A DNA stretch of 64,000 bases, from assembly GCA_038093975.1 (NCBI GenBank), contig JBBPTG010000015.1:186001-250000 (forward strand). Direction: 5' to 3'. Origin of the DNA: Chalciporus piperatus (Eukaryota > Basidiomycota > Agaricomycetes > Boletales > Boletaceae). Each line of letters starts with the position of its first letter. Within the stretch, counting starts at the first letter, position 1. Shown here piece after piece: positions 23,973 to 41,655 of the stretch. The position numbers and the translations under genes are program-made. The notes below the pieces were generated by a model. It saw nothing but the letters and a program-made list of their open reading frames with translations. It made no database searches and was not told the DNA's origin.

Positions 23973-24913
23973 TTACTTGCGCTCCAAGACGAAAATATCA
24001 TCTGGCTTAATTTCAACCCATTCATTGACCCACATATACCTCGAAAACGCCACGTAAAGATAGCGGAACCATACCAGCTGAGATTCATGCTGTCGCATGG
24101 CTTGCAGAGCTGCAAGGTACTCTCTGAAACCGGAAGTAAAGACGGCTCGCTCGTCGGTAGAGCGAGGAAGGATCATGTCAAAGAGCATATTCGCGCGGCT
24201 GAAGAGAGGTGCGAGTGCACCAGCATATTTTGGAACGACGGGAACTGTGGTGAGACTGAATATTCGGGGTACTGATTCAGAGGAAGTCTCAAGTGACTTT
24301 GACCACAGGGAATTGGCGAGATGCCATGCGCCAAACGGAAGGGCGTAGTGGTTCGGGTGGGAAGATATTCCTTGCCCGTCGAACGTCAAGATCTATAGAT
24401 GGCTCATCTGTGAGAGTGCCCATGCACACCGAAAGATGTACTTGCGGTGGTGATATGGTTCTTAACCACATAGGGTGCGATAACCACTGAGATGACGTTG
24501 GCATCCCAATGTAAAGTCATATCATCTTGAAGCATGCTGTAGAACCTATGCTCAGAAGCTCGTCCAAGGAATGTGTGTCAATGGCCTTACGGATGATCGA
24601 TCACCCAGCGTTTATCCTGGTCGATACCCAAGACATCCAGACTACGACTCAATTCTTCTGTTCTGATTTCTCCTAGTCCGTCCGCATTTCCGGTAGACAG
24701 TGTCAATGAGTATATCTCTGGATGTGATTCGTCTTGTTGAAGAGCCAGGAGGGTTGGCCCAAAGAACAGGCACTCGTCATCTGGGTGTGCGGTCAATAGG
24801 AGTACTCGAGAAGCTGTCGGTTCAACGCCGAGTAAGGCTTGTGTATTGGAGTGGAACGGGAAGAACAGCCAGGAGAATACGAGGGCGGGCAGCGCATACA
24901 GCCAAGGGAGCAT
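23973..24913 (-). CDS. GPI12: N-acetylglucosaminyl-phosphatidylinositol de-N-acetylase (PIG-L/GPI12)
   Basis: Catalyses the second step of GPI-anchor synthesis at the ER membrane. MLPWLYALPALVFSWLFF is a membrane anchor. It is followed by VLLLTAHPDDECLFFGPT, the AHPDDE zinc-binding and catalytic motif, then YSLTLSTGNADGLGEIRTEEL. After an intron come DDMTLHWDANVISVVI and ILTFDGQGISSHPNHYAL (second metal-ligand motif with HPNH). The C-terminal part reads PRIFSLTTVPVVPKYAG to WVEIKPDDIFVLERK. The start is the first ATG before the anchor at 24913. Length is near 270 residues, as in other fungi. It is divergent from the next gene over 187 bp. Confidence 0.95.
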
Positions 24914-25100
24914 GATGGAGAGAGTGAAAGGCGAACAGATGTCAGTAGACTTGCTCGCTTGCAAGATCAATGTGAGAAAATCACGCTCGACTTCACCCCA
25001 CTGGCAATTATTAGTCTCATCGACCTTACCACTATTCTACAAGTGCTACACCCGATTCCATCCAAGAGTTTGTCGAGCTTGCGAACTTCTTTGTCCAACG

Positions 25101-25660
25101 ATGGCGAGCAAGTCAAAGTACCCTTCCTTGGATGAATCCTACCACTCCTCATTCTACCCTTCCCGTCCTCACCATGACACCGCGTACGAACCATCCAGAC
25201 GGAAACTCCACATCCCCGACTTCCGGTTTGAACAAAACTATCTGAAGCGTATACAACAATGTATTCACACCCAGCCAGCCGCACACGAGGCGAAGGAGAA
25301 GAGAGAAGAACAACCAACTACAGCTGATGAACAAGACTCAGAATTCACTTCGGCTACATACGTGTCTCCGCTCATCAACCCCTCGCAGCAAGTGGTTAGA
25401 ATTGATTGGGGGAAGATCATATACATTACCATGCGGGACCAGGTCATGATGCCCCTACTACAAGGCATGGTTTGGTGGGTCGTCAGTTCTGCTACGTCGA
25501 AGGTATCCCTGACCATAATTCTAGGGGAGTGGTCGGGACGTACTACAAGCCTGCTGCTTCTTGCATGAAGACATGGTTATGGGCACATCTTGTACCGGCG
25601 TCTGTGCGCGAGGCACAAGTCGCCGCTTGGCTACGAAGTTGGGTGAAGAATATAGTATAA
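25101..25660 (+). CDS. Small conserved fungal protein (DUF1770-like), membrane-proximal
   Basis: Two exons. Exon 1 starts MASKSKYPSLDESYHSSFYP and has LHIPDFRFEQNYLKRIQ and WGKIIYITMRDQVMMPLLQG. A GT-AG intron (about 25472-25525) leads to GVVGTYYKPAASCMKTWLWA and the end RSWVKNIV. The layout 'DxRFEQxYL ... RDQvxxPLLQGxxWG' matches a fungal family of unknown function that I recall as DUF1770. The C-terminal hydrophobic part suggests membrane association. Family name is tentative; the gene model is good. Confidence 0.7.
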
Positions 25661-25854
25661 CCATCGGTACCCCGAGTCTCTCCATCCGCACACCGAGTAC
25701 CTAGAGATGTCCTCTCCCGAGAATATGTCGAATTCAAATTCCCGGAGAGCAGGAGCGAAGGATCGCCACTACCAACAGTCGCGCAAGCATTCAAACACCA
25801 CATGGAATTTATGGGTAGAGCCGTGCTCTCGGCTCGTACATAGATCGAACAAAG

Positions 25855-26681
25855 TCAAAGGAGATTGTTCGAGGTAACATTGCCACCAAAGAACCCTTGA
25901 AGGCGTCAGCCCAAGCCACTCACAATACAAAATAGGCCGCTCACAATACTGTGCGGTGTACTTGACGGTAATGTTGGGGCTCTGTACGTCACAGTGTGCA
26001 GGTGGTTGTCCCCCATTGTTCTGCACCCTGAAGATCAAGCTCGCCAAATCACCCTTGACAGCCTTAACCATCAGACTGTCGATGTTCGCCGGGTTCTGGC
26101 TTGGGAAATCCCCAATTCGGGCGCCAACGACGTATGCATTCTGGTTGCCAGCAGTACCGCCGGAGGAGGTGAAGTCCCATTTGGGAGAAAGCCCGCTGCC
26201 CGAAGGACTGGGAACATACATGTGCTGACCGAGGACGAGCGGGTCGGGAATAAGGCCGAGGGTGGTGATCACTTCTTGCGGGGTGATCATTCCCGTGGTT
26301 GCACTCCACAAGGTATAGACAAGCTCTGGCGCCGTGCTAAAGACGGGGGTCTCGTACAGACAAGAGCTGTCAAACAGCTCTGCAACAGCTCCCGTGAGAC
26401 TGGTGCTCGAGTGAGTTAACGCGGTTTGGTGTATGAATAGTCAATTATGAAACTCACACGTAGGTGGAGGAGGTTGCATTGCAGGTGTAGTTTTGAGTCC
26501 CCATGCCGAGCGCGATAAAATTAGGGGCATATGTTGGCGCAATCAATTGCGTCTGGTTTGCTGGGACCTGCAGCCGCGCATTGGCCAAACTGCAGCTTGC
26601 ACCAAATTGTCTGGGAGTTGGAAGTGCAAAGGCTGAGCCTGCCAGAAGGGCTGAAGAGAATAACCTAGTCCACGTAACCAT
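25855..26681 (-). CDS. Secreted DUF3455 protein
   Basis: Begins with a clear signal peptide (MVTWTRLFSSALLAGSAFA, then LPTPRQ). The mature part has IAPTYAPNFIALGMGTQNYT, SATTGMITPQEVITTLG, SPKWDFTSSGG, DIDSLMVKAVKG-like (seen as NIDSLMVKAVKGDLASLIFR) and VQSPNITVKYTAQY. A last intron near 25908-25951 leads to WFFGGNVTSNNLL. This is the common DUF3455 fungal secreted family, whose biochemical function is not known. Several N-glycosylation sequons (NQT, NYT, NVT) are present. Confidence 0.9.
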
Positions 26682-27009
26682 TGAGGAGGTCCGAGGGACT
26701 GAACGAATGTGATGGTGAAAGGGTGGATGGGAAGCTGTGTCTCACAGTAGATGGAAACAATATGGTGCGGAAAGAGATACCTTCAAGGAAACATTATGTA
26801 TGGAACAGTTTAGGTTCGTACCATTTTTAGTTCACGATGGGTTGATGACGAAACCTGCAGCCTTGGTGATATGATGTGATGGCCAGTGTGTGGGGTTGTT
26901 CGATGATGAGTCAACCCGATCCCCTTGGTACCAATCGACCTGATTCTGTTTTTCATACAGTAGAAGCCATCTCGGAGTTGCATAACGAGCCCCGAGAGAC
27001 TCACGCATA
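26682..27009. other. Promoter region of the DUF3455 gene, no coding exon seen
   Basis: Upstream sequence of the minus-strand DUF3455 gene. No recognised gene or repeat apart from the small element that starts just after it. Confidence 0.4.
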
Positions 27010-27068
27010 TTAGTCTCCCAAACCCGGACTCTCGATGAGCAGAAGACAGTCGTTCTGCTCTACCGAGA
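27010..27068. mobile_element. Short hairpin element, copy 1, with 8-bp target-site duplication
   Basis: A block of 59 bp (56 if counted from GTCTCCC at 27013) with an identical 39-bp core to the copy at 34489-34547. It is flanked by the direct repeat CACGCATA at 27002-27009 and 27069-27076 (10 of 11 if three more bases are included). The core folds as nested inverted repeats: outer arms TCTCG/CGAGA, inner arms GAGCAGAA/TTCTGCTC, loop GACAGTCG. No coding capacity. A non-autonomous mobile element is the simplest explanation. Starting with GT and ending in AG-A, it also has intron-like ends. Confidence 0.65.
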
Positions 27069-27076
27069 CACGCATA

Positions 27077-27694
27077 GTATCATGCCCGGAGCACTGGAAG
27101 GTTCCAGCAGAATAAGCGACATGCGAAACTCACCATGTTTCCCTCACGTACAGTGAAACTTATTCCCACCGGAGTCATGCGGGAAGCCGGTGGAGTTAGT
27201 TTCCACTGTCTGACCCAATACGCAATACGACAGCCGATGTTGTTAGTACTATGCACGGGCAAGACGAGTCGGTGTGACATCAGAGCATAAATCTAAACAC
27301 TCACCCTGGGTTCTTGAGTCCAAGTCTTGTGGTGTTCGACTTTGCCTGCTACTAGTACTAGGGATTCTTCAACGTATCGCGCTCGGATATCCAAAACAAG
27401 CTCCCTGACGATTCATGTCAAATAAACCAAGTCTAAGGCTAGATTTTAGTCAGATCGGTTCGTGGAACTAGACCATTTCCCTTTATGATTTGTCGAGGAC
27501 CGAAATTTAGAAAGTGATTATCTTCTGTCCAACATCCACTGTGTCCCCGGGCCGCTCGCGTTCCAATGCTCGTGCTGCCGAATTCAGGTTACCATGCTCG
27601 TCCAATCCGACTGAGTAAAGAATGGCTGTATCCAAGAAAGGTGATTGATATAATCCCGTCATTGAACTTTGCTAAACATTAGGTGAACATTGCT
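27077..27694. other. 3' flank of the ABC transporter gene, no gene recognised
   Basis: Lies between the hairpin element and the stop codon of the ABC transporter. No long coding frame with a recognisable family on either strand. Confidence 0.4.
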
Positions 27695-34212
<6,518 letters not shown>

Positions 34213-34488
34213 AGTACCACCTGTAACTGAAATCGTCAGAGGTGGAAGGTTTTTGCCTCAGGTTGGTATCGTCAATGGGGTATATTCCCCATCGTTCAAG
34301 TTGTATGCGTTGACGCTCCCGCGCTCGGCAACTTGGTACAGCGCTGAGTCTCGCTGAGCGTGCACGGTCGGACCGCAGTTGACATGATGGTCCAGCGGAT
34401 CGATCGTTGTTCCGCGGCGCCCATGTACAGACTCGAAGATCGAAATCGGATAGCCTGCTTAGCTAACGCTGTGCGGGACCGAAAACCA
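34213..34488. other. Upstream region of the ABC transporter
   Basis: Presumed promoter and 5' leader of the ABC transporter. The left copy of an 8-bp duplication (GAAAACCA) is at 34481-34488. No coding exon recognised. Confidence 0.4.
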
Positions 34489-34547
34489 GTCTGCCAAACC
34501 CCTGAGTCTCTCGATGAGCAGAAGACAGTCGTTCTGCTCTACCGAGA
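34489..34547. mobile_element. Short hairpin element, copy 2, with 8-bp target-site duplication
   Basis: 59 bp, flanked by perfect direct repeats GAAAACCA (34481-34488 and 34548-34555), which differ from those of copy 1. The terminal 39 bp (34509-34547) are identical to copy 1. The left 20 bp (GTCTGCCAAACCCCTGAGTC) match copy 1 with a few changes and small indels. It has the same orientation as copy 1; the two lie on either side of the ABC transporter gene. Different duplications at each site are what independent insertions would leave. Confidence 0.68.
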
Positions 34548-34817
34548 GAAAACCACCACTTCCATCGAGGAAGAAGGCGCGCTGAGATTCAAAGGGACTA
34601 CGAATACAGAGGGGGGATACAGTGTGCACTAATAACTTGAATACGCATCAGATTATAAGATGCACACATTCAAGTTGTCGCAAGCAAGAACAGTGGGTAT
34701 CATGGCACAACAGCAACAATATAAAAGTTAATACGGAGATGTGAAGCTGATCAAAGAAGGGTATAGTATAAATTATGTAGGGAATAAAAATCCGTTGGGG
34801 TGAGTCGGCGGCGGTGG

Positions 34818-36854
34818 TTAAAGATCGACAAGTTCATCGAGGTTCTACGGAGATGGTCACAAACACAAGTCAGGGATACGGAGCTTAGCACTCACGAGTC
34901 TATAGTGACTAGAGTACTGTATCAGGACGTGGACAAATATTGGCATACGGTCGATAAGCATAGTATGTTCACTTACCCCTGGTTTCTGAGAGTATTTCGC
35001 TGCAGACAATTTGTTGCTAACTTGAATTTCTTCATGCGTGGTTGATACCATAGCCCACATGAACTCATCAAGGCTTTGAACATTGATCTCGCTCTTTCTG
35101 TGTGGAATAGAAGGCCACTGGCAATTGGACTTCGACGCTGATCCAGTGCCTGCGAATGTAGTTCGCCGGGAAATGACCTTTGTCTGCACATCCAATGCCT
35201 GTCGGGCTTCAGATATCATGTTGACGCGTCCCCTACACCAGTGCGTTCATCAGATATGTTTACAAACAACATCCTGGGGGGACACACCTGATAGCTTGCA
35301 ACAATTCCAGCAACGTCGACTTCGGCTTTCTTCCTGGAACGCATTGTTAGGAGATGGTAACGACCTAACTGACTGCCAGCTTACGGAGATGCTCCACGAA
35401 AAACTCGTGGGATGTCAGCCTTAGCTCTCGCTTACCACAACGACTGGACGCACCTTTGTGACCGACCAGTTATTGACTTCGTCATCGTATGCAAGCTCGC
35501 TATCTTTGCAAGCAGACAGAGATACCTATCGCATGACCTCAGTAAGAGCATGTGTATGGATGACCCATCACTCACAACGTGTGCACGTTCCATGCTTCCT
35601 GTGTGGAGCGCACACATGCCATCACACGTGAACCAAGACGTAGGTGAGAGGACACGTTGGATAGATTCCACAGAGAAGGGTATCCACCTGGACGACACCG
35701 GCGAGCTCCCAGCAGAGACCGCTGTTAGCGTTACTCGCGATCGGGGTCGCCCCCGTTGTATACTAGTGGACGCGATACTCAAGTCAGTCCGAGTCCGACC
35801 AAGCACTCGGATGGGTTTCAAAAAAGCTAGTCAAGCTCAGGTATCAGTCATACTCTATATAGATCAGACACTTCCCAAACCTTTAAATTTCGACACGGAG
35901 CTAGATCCACGACGTCTTGCACAACGATGTTCACCTTCTCCCCCAGGTTCATTGCACTTATGATGATCAAGGTCTATAGAGCAATCAGCCTGGTATAAAG
36001 CACAGTGAATAAGTAACCCACCGAGGATCGTGTCTGAATGACACGAGTCCCAAAGCGCCTACGTGATGGCCATTAGCACAACTATTGGTAGTGGAAAGCA
36101 GGTAACTGACAAACAACTTGGAGCCGGATGGGAGAGGTGTGACAAGCCACTTCTTAAGGTCCTAGAAGCGGATGCCAGCGAGGTGTCAGTCATCAAAACA
36201 AGAGCGTCGCTGGGAAATGATCACATTGTCCATGATCCTGCCACCACCGCAAGCACAAATCTCTGGGAAACATCGTGTCATCTCATATGAGCGTGCCAGT
36301 GGCGAACGCGAGGGAACATCTCACCTTCATCCAATCCATCCGATTCGGTGTGATGATTACAGATAACTTGATGACCGTGGCCAGAGTCTGAGACGGTGAG
36401 AGAGTTAGAATATGCAGTCAACTAGTCAATGACGGTGTTGCGTACAGTAAAAGAATAAATGGTCGCCTGGAGAAACACCACGAACAAACAGATGAATCTG
36501 TTCCTTCTGTGGTCGAGGATCACACTACATCCATGATTTCTGAACTGGGATTGAGCACCTACGATTTTTTTTTTCGTGGGCCAGAGCTCCCTCGAAAGAG
36601 ACTTGTGGTCCATCATCAATACGATATTTTCTTCGGGATATCCGAAGACCTCTACAAAGACCTGTTGTTGAGCCGCTACTCAGCAGAGGTAGACGGGTAG
36701 ACTCACCTATGAGGAATCGCTGAAGCTCCTGAGCATTACGATGGGCGTTACAGAGCTTGGGGAAACCGGGTATACCAAGATCCTTGACGGCAATCAAAAG
36801 AGCCTTCTTCTTGCCGCCAGTCGGAGCAGGGGGGTGATTAATCGAGCCTGACAT
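34818..36854 (-). CDS. Metacaspase-like peptidase (C14 caspase domain)
   Basis: Many small exons together make a caspase-fold protease. Exon 1 is MSGSINHPPAPTGGKKKALL to RNAQELQRFLI. Then comes FGYPEENIVLMMDHKSLSREL with WPTKKK. The catalytic His exon reads DHLFFYYSGHGHQV with NHHTESDGLDE, joined over an intron with phase change T/AC at about 36391-36440. Then LKKWLVTPLPSGSKLF is followed by the catalytic Cys exon ALWDSCHSDTIL and DLDHHKCNEPG. Further on, a CDGMC motif near 35625 is typical of the fungal family. The last short exon ends NLDELVDL. Metacaspases cleave after Arg or Lys and act in proteostasis and cell death. The C-terminal third is the least certain part. Confidence 0.8.
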
Positions 36855-37341
36855 GGGAAATATTAGTTTCACGAACTCCCTGACTCTGACACTGTTCGGC
36901 GGGCTGATAAGATACGCGAAAGGCGCCAGGAGAGGCGGTTAGATGATGGAACGTGAAGTGGGATCCATATATTGATCCAGTATTTGTCCCCTAGCCACGC
37001 ACAGGATCACTGGATATGCAAAACACTACAGCACTGGCAGTGTTAAAGCATCGGGGTTTCTAAGAATTCGTTGCTGGAAGGTCTGCGATAAAAACCAGTA
37101 CACAGGTGCCGGTCCTGGTTCCACGACAGGTAAGACAGATACAGCAAGCTGGGAATGTATTGAGTTAAGAATGGCAGCAATAAGAGGTCATATGGTATAG
37201 GTACAACACCGAGGATTGTCCTTAGGTAAAAAGAAAACGATTTGGGATATATATGTAACGGCGAGAAATCGCGTCCGTTGGAAATTGTGTTTCGTCGTGG
37301 TGCATAAGCGTCAAATGCGAGTCTGTGCGGATGTAGCGATG
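36855..37341. other. Interval between metacaspase and LRR paralog B
   Basis: Presumed promoter of the metacaspase gene and 3' end of LRR paralog B. No gene recognised. Confidence 0.4.
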
Positions 37342-38806
37342 TCAAGGGTTAGGTTCGTAAGCATCACAGGCAACTTGAGTCAACCAGATGTCCCTCATTT
37401 CCCTCTTCCACAGGCGTCGACACCGGCAAGCCGACAGAAGGTCGACAGCGCAACTGCACTCCCACCACGCAGGTGGCCTCCATGTCCCTTCGAAAGGGTG
37501 TCCTTGCTGCGAGGATGATCTTTTGCCAAGACCAGACTTGACAGGAGCCACCCGTTGCCTCGTACATCCGCGACCTGTGGGAGATTGACCAGAGGAGAAC
37601 AAAGTAGTGATGTCAGCTGCGAAGAAGACAACCTGCATGCGTTGCCTATGCGAAAGTGAGGGGGCGAGGTAAGAGATGATGTCTTGCTGGAGTTCGGGTG
37701 GGAGATCAAAGAATGGAGATGGTGCGATGAAGGATTGAGAGCTCCTGCTGCGTCTGGATAATGCGGCGAAGTTAGGAGTCGGTTCATTGCTGGCGATAGC
37801 GAATGCTCCCGAACGTAAGAAGAGGGCACGAGAGTAACGGAGAAGTGCGAGAGATTCATCCCTCACTCGTGCCCTAAGCTCCGAGTTACGATGCAGGAAA
37901 ACAGATAAGGCGCGAGTACACTCTTGCCATCCAATGGTCCTATCTTCAGTATCATTCTCGTCTAAGTGCAGATCATCGAGCTTGACATTCCGCAGGCAGT
38001 AATTTCCTTCGATGGCATTGATGACATTGCGAGCCCCACTGAGAGTCAGGCTATTCGCATTACATTGCAGCCGTTCCAGACGACACCAACCCGAATTCAC
38101 ATAGCCGGCGAGGATTGGTACAACGTCCCGCGTCATGTTGATGGCAGAGAGGTCCAGCTCTCGGAGATAGGGTGTGGTGAGCTTGGGTAGGAATGCTCGA
38201 ACAAACGGATCGCCTAGGGAATTACTGTGGAGAATTTGTAAAGTGCACAGACGTGACGAGTTCAATGCGCTTGTAAATTCAGCGATGACATCTGGATCTG
38301 TGGTCAAAGGATTCTGATTTGCATGTGCGTGGATAAGCAATCCACATCAACATCGACCGAGGAGTTTACACTTACGCCAGAAAGGCATAGTTCCCTTAGG
38401 ACTGCATTGTCCTTCAGGAAGGCTGCTACGGCCAGGAGACCCTGAGAACCAATATCGTTCTTTGTGAGAAATATTTCGGTGATGCTCTCTCGAAACTGAG
38501 AACCGGCGGGGGATGTCAAAAATTCGAACAATCGAACACAACCTGTGTCACCCAGAGCGCTCGCGCCGAGGTACAGCCTGTGTACGACTTTGCGTTTGCG
38601 GATCGTGCTGATGATCGTATTGACAGCTGTGGGACAAATTGATACGTTGAGCATGACTCAGAGGATTGATTTTGAAACTTACAGAGGCTCGACGCAAGGC
38701 GAGGACTGATGTTCTGGAGCCGATAGTGGACAGCAGAGCATATCGTGGCTGGGTCGCGGTCATATTTGTGCCGCCATTTTGGTTGTGAGGAGAGTCTGAA
38801 ATGCAT
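37342..38806 (-). CDS. LRR (RNI-like) protein with C-terminal F-box-like helix, paralog B
   Basis: Same architecture as the gene at 17013. N-terminal exon FRLSSQPKW to LQNISPRLASSL, then LRRs including HRLYLGASALGDTGCVRLF, SITEIFLTKNDIGSQGLL and AVLRELCLSGVSVNSS. The second part has NPLTTDPDVIAEFTSALN, TPYLRELDLSAINMTRDVV, RVRDESLALLRYSRALFLRS, FFDLPPELQQDIISYLAPSL, QRMQVVFFAADITTLF and a C-terminus with clustered cysteines ending IWLTQVACDAYEPNP. The start ATG at 38806 fits the N-terminus of paralogs A and D. It lies directly upstream of the metacaspase on the same strand. Confidence 0.78.
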
Positions 38807-39236
38807 GCTGCAGAGAAGGTCTAAGGGCGAAAAGGATAGAAATTTGTCAACCCGTTATTATGTTAAGCAAGTCGACCCCGAAGCTCCGGCGATGGGGGAC
38901 CGTGGTGAGAGTTCAAGGGACATGCTATTGCCAACATCATTGGGCTGTGTGCTATTGAGAGATCCACGTGACAACGTCAAGGGCCGCGCGGACCTTATTG
39001 AAGTTATTCAATTCCTGGACCCAAAACAATGTACGTGGTTGCTTGAAGGGTAAGTAGAAGAATCCTCATCCATCTTCGATCGTCGATCGTCGATCATCAT
39101 CATCCAGCTTGAATCAGATGAAGCTGGGTTGCTCAGCGCTCAGCGTCGATGCACGAAGAAAACAAATGAGCATGGGCGCTGATGTAAGCGGTCTGGGATT
39201 CCCAGCACAGCCTCACTCAGTAGCCTATCCAACATC
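38807..39236. other. Upstream region between LRR paralog B and DBR1
   Basis: Divergent promoter region. Holds a small tandem run of CGATCGT units at about 39078-39095 and the palindromic motif GCTCAGCGCTCAGC at about 39132-39145. An ORF fragment at about 38894-39050 on the plus strand (MGDRGESSRDML...) has no recognised family. Confidence 0.35.
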
Positions 39237-41014
39237 ATGATGAAGGTGGGTTCAGGACCTCGCGGTGCTTGTGCGCTAGCCAACCTTTGCTAGGTTGCCG
39301 TGGAAGGTTGTTGTCATGGCCAGCTCGACAATATCTACCAGCAAATCCATCAATTAGAAGCCAAAAACAACTACAAGATTGAGCTACTCCTTATTTGCGG
39401 TGACTTTCAGGCCGTTCGGAATCATCGGGATCTGCAATGCATGGCCGTACCTCAAAAATACCGACAACTTGGTGACTTCTACAAGTAAGTCGTTGTGTGG
39501 TGTGCACATTTTTCGTTTCCAGCGGCTTATCTGACAGCAAAGGTGACGCGTCGCCCTTCCAGATACTATACCGGCGACAAGGTTGCGCCAGTATTGACGA
39601 TCGTCATCGGTGGCAACCATGAAGCATCCAATTACTTCTGGGAGCTGTGAGTGACAGACCGAGTGGATCCAGGTAACGAACTGACTGTGTACCCAGGTAT
39701 CACGGTGGCTGGATTGCTCCGAACATATACTTTCTAGGTCATGCGGGCTGTGTTCAAGTCAACGGTATCAGGATTGCAGGTGCCTCAGGAATCTTCAAAA
39801 ATCACGATTTTCATCAAGGTATGTCAACTCATCGTCACGGAAATCCAGCTGATCGCCAATAGGTCATCACGAACGTATGCCATATGACCATGGTTCAATG
39901 CGAAGCATATACCATATCAGAGAGTACAATATACGTCGTTTGTCACTTGTAATTACCCCCTTGTTTCTGTCATGTCGAAACTCAACTGAAATGACCTGGA
40001 CAGCTCTCTAAACCAGACATTTTCCTTTCACACGACTGGCCTCAATCGATCGAACAGTACGGTGATACTCAAGGGCTGTTGCGTAAGAAGCCTTTCTTCC
40101 GCCAAGATATAAGTACCGGAAACCTTGGATCTCCGCCCTTGATGGGTTTACTTCGTACCCTTCGTCCTGATTGGTGGTTCTCCGCTCATTTGCACGTCCG
40201 TTTTGAAGCCATCGTGGGGCATGGGCATAGCGATCAGGCCCCGGGAGAGGGAAACTCGGCAGTCCGCGCAGCAAATCCTGACGAGATCGCCATTCTGGAT
40301 GAGGATCTTGATGAAGGTAGAACCTCCGCAGAAACAGCCCCACAAGACGAAACGCAGGCTGAAGCGCCACTAAACCCTGATGAAATAACATTGGATGATG
40401 AAGAGGAGCTCGTCGAGCCGGCCCCAAAGCCGGTAGTACCGCCTTCCGAGACGAAGTTCTTAGCTCTGGACAAGTGCCTCCCACGTAGGGACTTTTTGGA
40501 GGTGAGGTCTTGTACCCGCTCCTCTATGGTAACTGACACTTGATCCCAGATTGTTGACATCCAAGGGCCAGATTCGTCAGATGTGCCTGCAAACCAAGCG
40601 ATCCCCACCCTAACTTACGATCCTGAGTGGCTAGCCATCACACGAGCCTTTCAATCATATTTTACTACGGGTCGTCAACAAGCAAATTACCCCGATGAGC
40701 CGACAGCTAGGGCACAGGTTTCCGCGGCGTCGAAGTGGATCGAGGATAATATCGTTCGAAATGCCGCAAGTGATGCTGATAAATCGCCTCTCTCCATCGA
40801 TAACTGTCAAGTATTTGTCCAGACCGCCCCTGGTCCTGGAAGTGAAGGCAACACAAAGTTTCAGCAACGTGAGTGTATCTTGTCGGCCGGGGTTACTTGA
40901 GTTTTCTGAAAACCCTCTCTAGCACCGAGCTATTCCAATCCACAAACCATTGCGTTTTGTAACATGCTGGGTATAGACAATAAGATCAACCCATCACCGG
41001 ACAGTCATCACTGA
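39237..41014 (+). CDS. DBR1: RNA lariat debranching enzyme DBR1
   Basis: Cleaves the 2'-5' bond of excised intron lariats; relevant in a genome this rich in introns. After the tiny first exon MMK comes [18 protein letters not shown], then [51 protein letters not shown] and [13 protein letters not shown]. Next come [18 protein letters not shown] and [14 protein letters not shown]. These are the metallophosphoesterase motifs and the DBR1-specific insertions. An acidic low-complexity linker (about 40280-40420) separates it from [15 protein letters not shown] and the C-terminal domain [18 protein letters not shown] to INPSPDSHH. At least six introns. Confidence 0.95.
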
Positions 41015-41655
41015 CCTTCAAACTGCTGTATTCTCTACATCAAGGTGGAAAAGACTCGTCGGCTTCGAGTACGGTCTACCGTATCCTGTGCTGTTCTGAG
41101 GCAGAGTCGGAACATATAGCGGGATGGCTCCAACGTGTATCGTTCGTAGTAGTGACGTCGTTATGATGCTGTATCTCGATTCTAGACTGCACAGCGGTCC
41201 TCGTGTCATGCGGCTGCGCCAGTGACTATTGCAAATTAGTTCGAGTTGGACAACTTTTTCATCCCAACTACAATAAGGTTGAAGATGAACATGTTCACTT
41301 ACTACTAGCTCCGGCCCGGCTAGCACCTCCAGCTCATCACGATCCTGAGCTGAGAAAATTGTCCTCAACTTGGCGGCGGTGGGTATTGTATCATCAAGGT
41401 GGTTGAAGCTCGCAGCTCCCTTCTAACATGCTGTATAGGCCGACTGGCTCTTAAATTAGTTTCCCGAAGATCCACAGGAGGCGATAAGGTTTCCGCATGC
41501 AAGGAATGCACGTATAGTAAGTACGGTATAGCCCAAGTATAGCCCCCAACTTGACCAGCGCCTATGGTTGAGTTGGTACGGTTCCCTCTTCTTCTATTTA
41601 CGTAGACCCAACGAGGAGGGAATCCGAACTGGCATTTGCACTTGACTTTCGCACT
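41015..41655. other. Interval between DBR1 and the WW-domain gene, no gene recognised
   Basis: Open frames exist on both strands (about 41018-41368 minus, 41203-41406 plus) but show no recognisable family or splice logic. Likely promoter and spacer. Confidence 0.35.

Noticed and set aside
27030..27068. The hairpin core read on the minus strand resembles a tRNA D-arm (CGGTAGAGCAG)
   Set aside because: The supposed anticodon loop would have eight bases, no proper T-arm or acceptor stem forms, and the 8-bp duplications fit a mobile element better. A tRNA-derived origin is not excluded.
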